Part shown: positions 24,365 through 32,700 of the stretch, piece by piece
Numbering within the stretch: position 1 is the first letter of the stretch
How the letters are laid out: each line of letters begins with the position of its first letter
Assembly (NCBI RefSeq): GCF_000828085.3
Contig: NZ_JXCA02000023.1
Coordinates: 416,396 to 450,779, forward strand
From: Scytonema tolypothrichoides VB-61278
GTDB lineage: Bacteria; Cyanobacteriota; Cyanobacteriia; Cyanobacteriales; Nostocaceae
Length of the DNA stretch: 34,384 bases
Direction: 5' to 3'
Program-made: the position numbers and the translations under genes
The notes under the pieces: generated by a model
Databases searched by the model: none
Told to the model about the DNA's origin: nothing
Seen by the model: only the letters and a program-made list of their open reading frames with translations

Positions 24365-27300
24365 TTATTTTTCTTCAATAGCTGCTTCAGCTTGATGTAC
24401 TATGTTTCGTAAATGTTCCAGTGTTTGTGTATTTACATCCTCCCATAAACCGCGCTGATGTGCTTCTAACAATCTTTCAGCCATATCACGCAAAGCATAT
24501 GGGTTCTTTTGATAGACAAATTCCGAAACCACTGGATCGAACAAATACGCCTCGGTTATCCCTTGATACATATAGTCTTCCACACATTGTGCCGTAGCAT
24601 CGTAAGCAAACAAATAATCAACAGTCGCCGCCATTTCAAAAGCACCCTTATAACCGTGGCGCATCATTCCTGCTATCCATTTAGGATTCACAACGCGAGA
24701 ACGATACACTCGTGCGATTTCTTCTTTGAGTTGACGGACTCGCGGTTGAGCAGGAATGGAATGATCACCAAAATAAGTCTGGGGATTTTCTCCCTGTACA
24801 GCACGTATTGCAGCTGTTAAACCACCCTGAAATTGATAGTAATCATCAGAATCAAGCAAATCGTGTTCGCGATTGTCTTGGTTGTGTAACACTATCTGCA
24901 TTTGTCGCAACCGCATTTCAAATGCTTCTGGTGCGGAACGTCCTTGTTGAAGGGATGGAGGAGTTACGGAGTCAGGGAGTGAGGGATTTATTTCTCCCCC
25001 TGCTTCCCCTGCTTTTGTTCCACAAGAGTAGGCATAGCAACTCCAATTGATGTAGGCACGAGCTAAATCTTGATCATCTGTCCAGTTTTGTCCTTCAATT
25101 AAACCTTGGAGTCCTGCACCATAAGCACCGGGTTTAGAACCAAAGATGCGGTAGCGCGATCGCACTCTCGCCTCTGGTAAACTTAAACCAAGTTGTGTCC
25201 AAAAATCAGTCTCTTGACGCACTTGCGCGGCGAGAGGATTTTCCTCTGGGGTTTCGTCCAAAGCCGCCACTGCTTGCACAGCTGAGTCGAACAAATCAAT
25301 CAAGTTCGGAAAAGCATCCCTAAAAAAACCAGAGATTCGCAACGTTACATCCACACGCGGACGTCCTAAAACAGAAAGCGGCAAAATTTCAAAATCTACC
25401 ACTCGCCGCGCCGCACCATCCCATACAGGCTGCACTCCAAGTAAAGCTAACGCCTCGGCAATATCATCACCTCCAGTCCGCATCGTGGCAGTTCCCCATA
25501 CAGATAAACCCAGTGTTTTAGGATACTCTCCTTCCTCTTGTACATAACGTTCAACAAGTGCCTCAGCTGCTTTTCTACCTATATCCCAAGCAGTTTCGGT
25601 TGGTATTGCGCGGATGTCAACAGAGTAAAAGTTCCTACCAGTTGGCAGCACCTCCGGACGTCCTCGCGTTGGTGCGCCAGCGGGGGCACTTGGGACATAT
25701 CCACCATCGAGTCCGTGTAACAAGTTGGTAATTTCTTGGTGGGTTTGTAGTAAAGAAGCCAGAAGGGTGGTGCGTATCCAGTCGAGGACGGTTGGGAGTT
25801 GGGAATTGGGAGTTGGCAGTTGGGAGTTGGCAGTTGTGAGTTCTTCTACTAACTTGGCGGCTTGTTGTTCTAAAAATTCGACAGCGTCGCCGACAGTGCG
25901 ACAGGGGTGTTGAGTTTTGTTAGCTAAAATTTGAATATCTTGAACTGATAGCCAAGTACTAAAATCAGTTGTGATCGGGTCAAAATCTAAGCCAAAATCT
26001 TGAGCCAAAGCACGAGTCAGTCCGATATGATGACGATTGGGATGACGTGCGATCGCCACAATTAAATCTCGTAACTGTCGCCCTTGAGGACACTGCCCAA
26101 AAACATGTAATCCATCACGAATTTGAGCTTCCTTCAATTCACAAAGATAACCATCAAGTGAAGGTAAAACTGAAAAATCAAAACTTGAAACAGAAGACTC
26201 TTCCTTTCGCCTAATCCCTTTTGCCTTTTGCTTCAATTCCAAATCCAAGAAAAGATTTTCTTTGACAACAAGTTCGCGTATGCGATCGCCAATCATTGGC
26301 AAACGAGAAGGATCCAAACTTTGCGCCTCATAATACTCATCAATCAAATTCTCCAACTCATGTAAACAACCATAAAGTTCTGCACGAGTTAGAGGTGGCG
26401 TCAAATGATCCACAATCACAGCTTGAGTGCGACGTTTCGCCTGAGAACCTTCACCAGGATCATTCACAATAAACGGATACAAATGTGGAAGCGCCCCCAA
26501 GGCCACTTCTGGATAACACTCACTCGACAAAGCCACACTTTTACCTGGTAACCATTCTAAATTTCCATGTTTTCCAACATGAACCACTGCATCCGCCCCA
26601 AAACATTCTCTCACCCAATAATAAAAAGCCAAATAATCGTGAGTTGGCTCCAAATCAGGTGCATGATAACTCAAACTTGGATCAACATCATAACCTCGCG
26701 CTGGTTGAACTCCTACAAAGACGTTACCCAACTGAATTCCTGAAACCGCAAAACTCTCCTGTGTTTCTCTCTCTCTCTCTTTCTCTGCGTCCTTTGCGTC
26801 TTGGCGGTTCGTTTCAAAAACCCCTCCCCACCTATCGCCAACTCCCTTCTGCACAACCTCTGGTAACGAACCAAAAAACTCCTTATACTCCGCCAAACAA
26901 ACAGACTGCAGAACCCGACGCAACTCCCTACCTTCCGAGTCATTCGTCACCCCAGCAGTGAGACATGAAATCAACTCATCTCCAGTGTCAGGCAAATTTT
27001 CCACCTGATACCCAGCCAACTGCAAAGCCTTAAGAATTTCCACACAACTAGCTGGCGTATCCAACCCGACACCATTTGCTAGGCGTCCATCACGGCTGGG
27101 ATAATTTGCCAGAATGAGCGCCACACGACGTTCTTGAGGAGGTTTTGAGCGCAAACGTACCCAATTTGCGGCTAAAGAGGTGACAAACTCAATGCGATCG
27201 CCGACTGGTTCATAAACCACGACATCAGTTTCCAAAGAAGAATTCCTACTTCGTACCGTCTTAAAAGACACAGCACGACTGATAATTCGCCCATCTACTT

Positions 27301-28297
27301 CTGGAAGCGCCACATTCATTGCCATATCACGGGGTGAAAGCCCTTGAAATTCTATCCTCCACTGTTCAATTGAACCACCACTGAGGATAACTTGCAACAC
27401 TGGCACATCCAATTTTTGCCACAAATCAATCTGGGGTGTTTCTGTTTCCAACCGGGCTAAAGAAAAACTCGTCGTATTCAGCAGCAGCGCAATTTGCGGA
27501 GTGTCTTTGGGTTGAAAAAACTCACACAACTCTTCTTGAACATCAACATCACGCAAAGAAGAAACAAAAATTGGAACTGGTTGTAGATTTCGCTTTGCCA
27601 AAGCATAGCACAAAGCATCAATTACTTGAGTATTTCCCGCCAAATAATGAGCACGGTAGAAGAGAATTCCTACTTGATAAGTCAGAGAGTTATTTTTCTC
27701 CCTGTTCCCTGTTCCCTGTTCCCTGTTCCCTGTTCCCTGTTCCCTGTTCCACTCATACAACCCCACACGAGGAACAACTTGCGGTGATGGAGGATTAAAA
27801 AAAGTTGAAAAACAAGTATCACAGATAAACTGGAGAGCGTGGAGAAAATTTTCGACTCCACCTTCGTTAAAGTACCGCCATACTTGATTCACAGTACTCA
27901 AAGGTAGGGTAGACCCAGAGATGAAATCGGGGTCTATTGCGTCATCTCCTGGCATTACAATGAGAGTACTACCATTACGTTGCACAATTTCCTGCACAAC
28001 TTCTAAGCCATAAGCCCAGTAGGAGCGTCCTCCTAATAGGCGGAGGATGATCACGCTTGCGGACTCTAAAACTTTTTCGGCATAGTTATCAATACTGACT
28101 TGATACTGCAATTGCAGTAAGTTAGCAACTCTTAAAGCAGGAAATGTGGTGGGTAATTTGGGTACAGCAGCCGCTAGAGTTTGAATATCGGTATCAGCAG
28201 ACGTTATAAATACTATGGGAGCAGGGGTTTGTTCCAGAAAAGTGATATTTTCCGACTGAGGATTCCATCCTCCCGATATGGCATTAGTACGATGCAT
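24365..28297 (-). CDS. cobN: Cobaltochelatase subunit CobN
   Basis: 1310 aa, continuous. CobN/BchH hallmarks are present: NYPSRDGRLANGVGLDTPAS, VHVGKHGNLEWLPGKSVALS, PSAPAGAPTRGRPEVLPTG, LGVQPVWDGAARRV, RPRVDVTLRISGFFRDAFP and VDYLFAYDATAQCVEDYMYQ. CobN is the large subunit that inserts cobalt into hydrogenobyrinate a,c-diamide. The chain is longer than cyanobacterial CobN usually is because several low-complexity stretches, encoded by dispersed repeats, interrupt it in frame: near 27700-27748, 26761-26812, 26201-26235, 25791-25840 and 24945-25012. It is divergent from the GAF kinase. The partner subunits CobS/T or ChlD/I are not in the window. Confidence 0.93.
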   Translation of the reverse strand: MHRTNAISGGWNPQSENITFLEQTPAPIVFITSADTDIQTLAAAVPKLPTTFPALRVANLLQLQYQVSIDNYAEKVLESASVIILRLLGGRSYWAYGLEVVQEIVQRNGSTLIVMPGDDAIDPDFISGSTLPLSTVNQVWRYFNEGGVENFLHALQFICDTCFSTFFNPPSPQVVPRVGLYEWNREQGTGNREQGTGNREKNNSLTYQVGILFYRAHYLAGNTQVIDALCYALAKRNLQPVPIFVSSLRDVDVQEELCEFFQPKDTPQIALLLNTTSFSLARLETETPQIDLWQKLDVPVLQVILSGGSIEQWRIEFQGLSPRDMAMNVALPEVDGRIISRAVSFKTVRSRNSSLETDVVVYEPVGDRIEFVTSLAANWVRLRSKPPQERRVALILANYPSRDGRLANGVGLDTPASCVEILKALQLAGYQVENLPDTGDELISCLTAGVTNDSEGRELRRVLQSVCLAEYKEFFGSLPEVVQKGVGDRWGGVFETNRQDAKDAEKERERETQESFAVSGIQLGNVFVGVQPARGYDVDPSLSYHAPDLEPTHDYLAFYYWVRECFGADAVVHVGKHGNLEWLPGKSVALSSECYPEVALGALPHLYPFIVNDPGEGSQAKRRTQAVIVDHLTPPLTRAELYGCLHELENLIDEYYEAQSLDPSRLPMIGDRIRELVVKENLFLDLELKQKAKGIRRKEESSVSSFDFSVLPSLDGYLCELKEAQIRDGLHVFGQCPQGRQLRDLIVAIARHPNRHHIGLTRALAQDFGLDFDPITTDFSTWLSVQDIQILANKTQHPCRTVGDAVEFLEQQAAKLVEELTTANSQLPTPNSQLPTVLDWIRTTLLASLLQTHQEITNLLHGLDGGYVPSAPAGAPTRGRPEVLPTGRNFYSVDIRAIPTETAWDIGRKAAEALVERYVQEEGEYPKTLGLSVWGTATMRTGGDDIAEALALLGVQPVWDGAARRVVDFEILPLSVLGRPRVDVTLRISGFFRDAFPNLIDLFDSAVQAVAALDETPEENPLAAQVRQETDFWTQLGLSLPEARVRSRYRIFGSKPGAYGAGLQGLIEGQNWTDDQDLARAYINWSCYAYSCGTKAGEAGGEINPSLPDSVTPPSLQQGRSAPEAFEMRLRQMQIVLHNQDNREHDLLDSDDYYQFQGGLTAAIRAVQGENPQTYFGDHSIPAQPRVRQLKEEIARVYRSRVVNPKWIAGMMRHGYKGAFEMAATVDYLFAYDATAQCVEDYMYQGITEAYLFDPVVSEFVYQKNPYALRDMAERLLEAHQRGLWEDVNTQTLEHLRNIVHQAEAAIEEK
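27700..27748. repeat. CCCTGTT heptamer repeat, seven copies, inside cobN
   Basis: Seven exact copies of CCCTGTT, read in cobN as GNREQGT-type heptapeptide repeats. Three copies add 21 bases, so changes of three units keep the frame. Confidence 0.95.
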
Positions 28298-28390
28298 AAT
28301 CTTGTCTTAACGTCTTAAACTGTTTGTTAGGACAGAATACAAAATTTTTTGAGCAATAGCAAAAAGCCCCTTTTACTCCTGTTTGTAACA

Positions 28391-30415
28391 ATGTCTAGTT
28401 CTGCCGATTTGAGTTTCTCTCGAACCTTGCCGAGTATAGTGTTTGATCAGCTTGGAGCAATTTTGCAGCAGATGGCAATAGCAGTAGGAAAGGGGGCTTT
28501 AATACTCACAGAAGCTGTGTTGATTCCAATTGACATACCTCAAGAATGGCAGACACAACGCTTTATCGTAGTCGTTTCTGAACAGTTTAGTGCTCTGCTT
28601 GTTGGTTTTCCAGAAGAGATGGGGGATCGGGGGGGGCAGAGTTTGGACTCAGCATTGAATGTCAGGTTGACTTTTTGTTCAGAAGCGATCGCCTCCTTTG
28701 TTTTGAACTTAAGAGATTTGTTTCAACGAGATTCTCATACCTACCAAAAGCTTGAACAGTATCGTCAGATTCCTACTGCTAATGATGTCCAGCTTCAAAG
28801 TCAATTTTCGCTGTTGTCCTTAAAGTATTTTCTGCCGCAACAAAACTCGGAGGTGACAGAATCACCTCTGACTTATCCTCATGTTTCTGTTTGTCAACCC
28901 GTTGAGCAAGCCTTGAAAAAACAGATTGCTCAGGAGCAACTGTTAAATCAAGTGACAACTCAAATCCGTAGAAGTTTTGATTTGCCTGTCATTATAGCAA
29001 CGGCAGTTGCACAAGTACGAGAGTTTTTACAATTAGATAGGCTTGTCGTTTACAAATTTGAAGCGTCAAGAGTTAAGAGTAAAGAAATAACAAATCTTTC
29101 ATCTGTTTCATCTGGTCACTTTTGTGTTCCCCCTCAGCCTGACTATGTTCATTGGACGGGGTTTACGCCAAACACACCGCAGGTATACCCCAATACGGGA
29201 ACTTCAAGCCCTCCATCATCCAAACCCTCCCAGCAAGACTTGTCTCATCAGACAGGTTGTATTATCTACGAAGTCTGTGCGAGTGATGAAATTCCCTCAG
29301 TTCTGAATCACAAAGAAGAAAATTGCTTGGCGCAAACAATCCGATGTTGGGAAAAGTTTAGCAGAGGCTTAACCTTAGCAGTGGATGATGTGGAAAAAAC
29401 TTATGTTCTGCAAGAGTGTTTGTTGAATTTTTTAAGAGAAGCTAGAGTACGTGCAAAGTTGGCTTCTCCAATTGTGTATGAGGACAAACTTTGGGGACTG
29501 TTGATTGCTCATCAGTGCAATGCGCCACGCCAATGGACTGAAAGTGAGAAAAATTTGCTCAGTTCTGTAGCCGAACAGCTTGCAATTGCGATTCACCAAA
29601 CAGAGTTAATGCGATCGCTCACTCAAGAAAAACAAACTCTAGAACAACGTGTTGTTGAGCGCACAATGGCGTTACACGACGCCCTTGTTGCTGCTGAAGC
29701 CGCCAGCCGCCTGAAAAGTGAATTTCTGGCTACAGTTAGCCATGAGCTGCTGACACCTTTAACTTATGTTATCGGCATGTCTTCCACTTTATTACGTTGG
29801 TCTTTTGGCGAGTTGACTCAACGCCAAAGGGATTATCTGCAAACTATTCACGATAGTGGAGAACATTTATTAGAAATGATCAACGACATTCTTGACCTCT
29901 CTCAAATTGAGGCAGGCAAGGCAGTTTTAGATATCACAGAATTTTCATTAATAAGTATAGCAGAATCTACGGTTAACGCGCTCAAAGAAAAAGCAAAGAC
30001 TCAGGGAGTCAAGCTCAAACTTGATCTGCAACTCAACACCCAGCGCGATCTGTTCACTGCTGACATCAGGAGAGTGCAACAAATTTTGTGGAATCTGTTA
30101 ACTAATGCGATCAAATTCACACCAGAAGATGGTGAGGTGACTTTACGTCTTTGGGTAGAAGACAAAAATGCCATATTTCAAGTGGAAGATACTGGCATAG
30201 GAATTTCAGAAGAACAGTTATCACTGCTGTTTGAGAAATTTCACCAACTTGATACACCTTACCGTCGTCGTTATGGAGGAACTGGATTAGGTTTGGCTTT
30301 AACTAAACAACTTATAGAACTTCATCGGGGGCGAATTGAAGTAGAATCTACTGTCGGTGTTGGCTCAATTTTTACCGTCTGGATACCAGCACAAGGTTCC
30401 AGTAGTGAGTGTTGA
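28391..30415 (+). CDS. GAF-domain sensor histidine kinase
   Basis: 674 aa from the ATG at 28391; a TTG at 28349 is less likely. The N-terminal 170 residues form a sensing region without clear family. Next comes a phytochrome-type GAF domain (IATAVAQVREFLQLDRLVVYKF to LWGLLIAHQCNAPRQW) that lacks the Cys-His chromophore motif, so light sensing is doubtful. After a coiled-coil linker comes HisKA (LATVSHELLTPLTYVIG; L replaces the usual R after SHEL) and a HATPase domain with NLLTNAIKF, DTGIGI and GTGLGLAL. It is soluble. No response regulator is adjacent, so it is an orphan kinase. Confidence 0.88.
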   Translation: MSSSADLSFSRTLPSIVFDQLGAILQQMAIAVGKGALILTEAVLIPIDIPQEWQTQRFIVVVSEQFSALLVGFPEEMGDRGGQSLDSALNVRLTFCSEAIASFVLNLRDLFQRDSHTYQKLEQYRQIPTANDVQLQSQFSLLSLKYFLPQQNSEVTESPLTYPHVSVCQPVEQALKKQIAQEQLLNQVTTQIRRSFDLPVIIATAVAQVREFLQLDRLVVYKFEASRVKSKEITNLSSVSSGHFCVPPQPDYVHWTGFTPNTPQVYPNTGTSSPPSSKPSQQDLSHQTGCIIYEVCASDEIPSVLNHKEENCLAQTIRCWEKFSRGLTLAVDDVEKTYVLQECLLNFLREARVRAKLASPIVYEDKLWGLLIAHQCNAPRQWTESEKNLLSSVAEQLAIAIHQTELMRSLTQEKQTLEQRVVERTMALHDALVAAEAASRLKSEFLATVSHELLTPLTYVIGMSSTLLRWSFGELTQRQRDYLQTIHDSGEHLLEMINDILDLSQIEAGKAVLDITEFSLISIAESTVNALKEKAKTQGVKLKLDLQLNTQRDLFTADIRRVQQILWNLLTNAIKFTPEDGEVTLRLWVEDKNAIFQVEDTGIGISEEQLSLLFEKFHQLDTPYRRRYGGTGLGLALTKQLIELHRGRIEVESTVGVGSIFTVWIPAQGSSSEC

Positions 30416-30536
30416 GTTTTGAGTGCACCGAAGCAGGGGAGTAGAGGAACAGAAAAAAGGCTTATCTGAACTGTAGTAGAATATCGTAGCGCATCGCAAG
30501 TTATTGAGGTCTAGAAGCTAGGCAGAAAGCGGTTTT

Positions 30537-30585
30537 GACTTCTGACTTTTGACTTTTGACTTCTGACTTCTGACTTCTGACTTCT
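30537..30585. repeat. GACTTCT/GACTTTT heptamer repeat, seven copies
   Basis: Seven consecutive heptamers (five GACTTCT, two GACTTTT) in the intergenic region after the GAF kinase. Confidence 0.95.
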
Positions 30586-30619
30586 GCTTGAAGTTGGCAT
30601 TTTGGCAACTCTGCCGATT

Positions 30620-30647
30620 TTGCCAGGAGTATTGTAGGTGTTAATAC
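30620..30647 (+). promoter_or_regulatory. Promoter candidate for the small RNA
   Basis: TTGCCA (30620-30625) as -35, a 16-bp spacer and TAATAC (30642-30647) as a weak -10. The predicted start is near 30654, just before the first hairpin of the RNA candidate. Confidence 0.4.
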
Positions 30648-30653
30648 GTTCTT

Positions 30654-30799
30654 GCACAAAAAATGACACAGTACAAGGCTCAATCCCTCCTCTTACCGAT
30701 TAGCTACTGGGTCTTGTACTCCACGACAGCATATGATGAGTAGTCATATTGTGTCGTGGTTTTCGTATCCTCTGGGTGATAGACTAGAGGATTTTTTTT
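30654..30799 (+). ncRNA. Candidate small regulatory RNA with CU-rich loop and intrinsic terminator
   Basis: Three successive hairpins follow the promoter candidate. The first is AGTACAAG pairing with CTTGTACT (about 30670-30720), whose loop carries the single-stranded CU-rich AATCCCTCCTCTTACC. The second is CCACGACA/TGTCGTGG with an inner ATATGA/TCATAT (30721-30759). The third is ATCCTCT/AGAGGAT (30767-30792) running into eight T. A CCTCC loop can pair with ribosome-binding sites, as in cyanobacterial sRNAs such as PsrR1 and Yfr1. Membership of either family is untested. No protein gene fits here. Confidence 0.6.
30767..30799 (+). terminator. Intrinsic terminator
   Basis: A 7-bp stem ATCCTCT/AGAGGAT with a 12-base loop, followed by TTTTTTTT to 30799. 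It ends plus-strand transcription 63 bp before the carboxypeptidase gene. Confidence 0.85.
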
Positions 30800-30862
30800 G
30801 GAACAGTTGATATCACAAAACATTCATAAAGTAAAAACTATTATTTCATATTAATTCACATA

Positions 30863-32347
30863 ATGCCGAAAAAAATCTCTCTTGGGTTCCTGCTGCTATT
30901 CTTGGGAACCCAAGTAGGTATCACCACTAAACCTCTGTCAGCACAACAAACACAAGTTGTACCAACAGTTGTACCCACAGAAGCTACCACAAAATCAATT
31001 TGTCCTGCCCAACTGGGAGGATCGATAGATGCTGTGATTAATCGTCCTCTATTCAATCGGGCGCGTTGGGGCGTATTAGTACAACAGTTGTCTTCTACCC
31101 AAACTCTTTACAGTCGGGATGCCCAAAAATACTTTACCCCGGCTTCCACGACGAAACTCCTGACAACAGCTGCTGCACTACAGCAATTAGGGGCAAATTT
31201 CCGCATTCGCACTTCTGTGTATGGCGGTGGTAACGGAGTTTTATATGTTGTGGGTAGAGGAGATCCTAGTTTCACTGATGCACAATTAGCAGTTTTGGCA
31301 AAGCAGTTGAAACAAAGGGGTATTCAGACAGTCAATCAGTTGATTGCTGATGATACTTATATTCGAGGAGATATTGTTCACCCCTCTTGGCAATGGGAAG
31401 ATATACAGTCAGATTATGGCGCACCTATTAATAGCTTAATTTTAAATCAAAATGTTTTTAATATAGGACTTTTGCCGCAAAGTGTAGGACAACCTCTAAA
31501 AGTTATCTGGAATGATATTAGTGAGGCTGGACAATGGCAAGTGATTAATCAGTCGGTAACAACAGCAGAAAATCAACCAACTTATATCAATGTGACTCGC
31601 GACTTGAAAGGAAAAATTTTGCGAATTCAAGGACAATTAGCGCTCAATTCTAAACCGGAGTTAGTCAGTTTACCTGTTGTTTCTCCGGCGGAATATTTCT
31701 CACGTCGTTTTCGTAGTACTTTGATAGCAGAGAAAATTCCTGTTGTACAGACGTTTGTATCATCAAGTAATGGCAAGAATCTAGAGGAATTAGCTAATGT
31801 GGAATCTCCTCCACTTTCTGAACTTATCGCGCAAACAAATATTAATAGTAATAATCTTTTTGCTGAGTCGTTGTTGAGGGCATTAGCGATTAAAAAACCA
31901 CCGGTAGAAAATCAAACTTCTGCTGATGCTGGTTTGGAAGTCATGAAAGCAACACTAACTCAAATGGGAGTCGATTCAACAGGTTATTCTTTGGTAGATG
32001 GTTCAGGGTTATCTCGTAAAAACTTAGTGAGTCCAGAAGCTTTGGTACAAACTTTGCAGGCGATGGCAAAATCACCAGCAGCGTTGGTGTATCGGGCGTC
32101 TTTACCTGTCGCAGGAAAAAGCGGGACTCTAAAAAGTCGCTTTCAAAACACACCTGCTGAGGGTATTGTTCAAGCGAAAACTGGCACGATGGGCGGTGTT
32201 GTTTCTTTGGCAGGATATATTAATGTGCCAAGGTACGAGCCAGTTGTTTTTAGTATTATGGTAAATCAAAGTGAACAGCCTGCAAGAGTTGTGCGGCAAG
32301 CTATTGATGAAATTGTGGTGTTGTTAGCTCAACTGCAAAATTGTTAA
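30863..32347 (+). CDS. dacB: D-alanyl-D-alanine carboxypeptidase/endopeptidase (PBP4, peptidase S13)
   Basis: 494 aa with a signal peptide (basic MPKK, hydrophobic core to about residue 20, cut near LSAQ). The active-site triad motifs of class C penicillin-binding proteins are all present: SxxK as S95-T-T-K98 (TPASTTKLLT), SxN as SNN in INSNNLFAESLL, and KTG in GIVQAKTGTMGG. It trims or hydrolyses peptidoglycan cross-links in the periplasm. It has its own upstream terminator boundary and seems to be a single-gene unit. Confidence 0.93.
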   Translation: MPKKISLGFLLLFLGTQVGITTKPLSAQQTQVVPTVVPTEATTKSICPAQLGGSIDAVINRPLFNRARWGVLVQQLSSTQTLYSRDAQKYFTPASTTKLLTTAAALQQLGANFRIRTSVYGGGNGVLYVVGRGDPSFTDAQLAVLAKQLKQRGIQTVNQLIADDTYIRGDIVHPSWQWEDIQSDYGAPINSLILNQNVFNIGLLPQSVGQPLKVIWNDISEAGQWQVINQSVTTAENQPTYINVTRDLKGKILRIQGQLALNSKPELVSLPVVSPAEYFSRRFRSTLIAEKIPVVQTFVSSSNGKNLEELANVESPPLSELIAQTNINSNNLFAESLLRALAIKKPPVENQTSADAGLEVMKATLTQMGVDSTGYSLVDGSGLSRKNLVSPEALVQTLQAMAKSPAALVYRASLPVAGKSGTLKSRFQNTPAEGIVQAKTGTMGGVVSLAGYINVPRYEPVVFSIMVNQSEQPARVVRQAIDEIVVLLAQLQNC

Positions 32348-32357
32348 ATATCACTTA

Positions 32358-32385
32358 GGGAACAGGGAATAGGGAATAGGGAACA
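32358..32385. repeat. GGGAA(C/T)A heptamer repeat, four copies
   Basis: GGGAACA-GGGAATA-GGGAATA-GGGAACA directly after dacB. It is close to the reverse complement of the CCCTGTT repeat inside cobN. Confidence 0.9.
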
Positions 32386-32700
32386 GGAAAATGTCCTAAC
32401 AATGGTGGCGACAGCTATATATTCCGAAGATGGGGCGGAATATCTAACCCCATTTACCTGTTTCCGTGAGAAGGCTCCCGCCATAATCTTCGATTTGGCG
32501 GCGAGGACGCCAGATGCCTACGGAGGGAGACCCTCCTGCAGCACTGGCTCATGAATCGCGGGGCAAAAACAAAACGTCTCCCGACCAATAGCAACCACAG
32601 GTTGTTGAGGAAGTGGAGATAGTTTTGTTTTTGGCACTTTCCGTGGACACCTCACGAGCCAATGAGCTATAATTACGCTATAAAGTTGAGCGTAAACAAA
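32386..32700. other. Region upstream of tnpB, probable left end of the IS element
   Basis: It contains a hairpin CCGCCAT/GGCGG at about 32480-32502 and a nested palindrome at 32510-32547 (CCAG-TGC-GGAGGG-AGA-CCCTCC-GCA-CTGG). Imperfect palindromes near the ends are expected in IS200/IS605 elements, but the exact left boundary cannot be fixed. No TnpA gene is present. Confidence 0.5.

Noticed and set aside
26485-26961. 158-codon plus-strand open frame inside cobN
   Set aside because: Low-complexity translation of repeat DNA, antisense to conserved cobN sequence.
28621-28640. G-rich run (eight G at 28629-28636) in the GAF kinase gene as a frameshift site
   Set aside because: The reading frame is family-like on both sides and remains open, so no slippage has to be assumed.
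28391-30415. GAF kinase as a phytochrome-like photoreceptor
   Set aside because: The GAF domain has AHQCNAPRQW but lacks the Cys-His chromophore attachment motif. A light-sensing claim is not supported.
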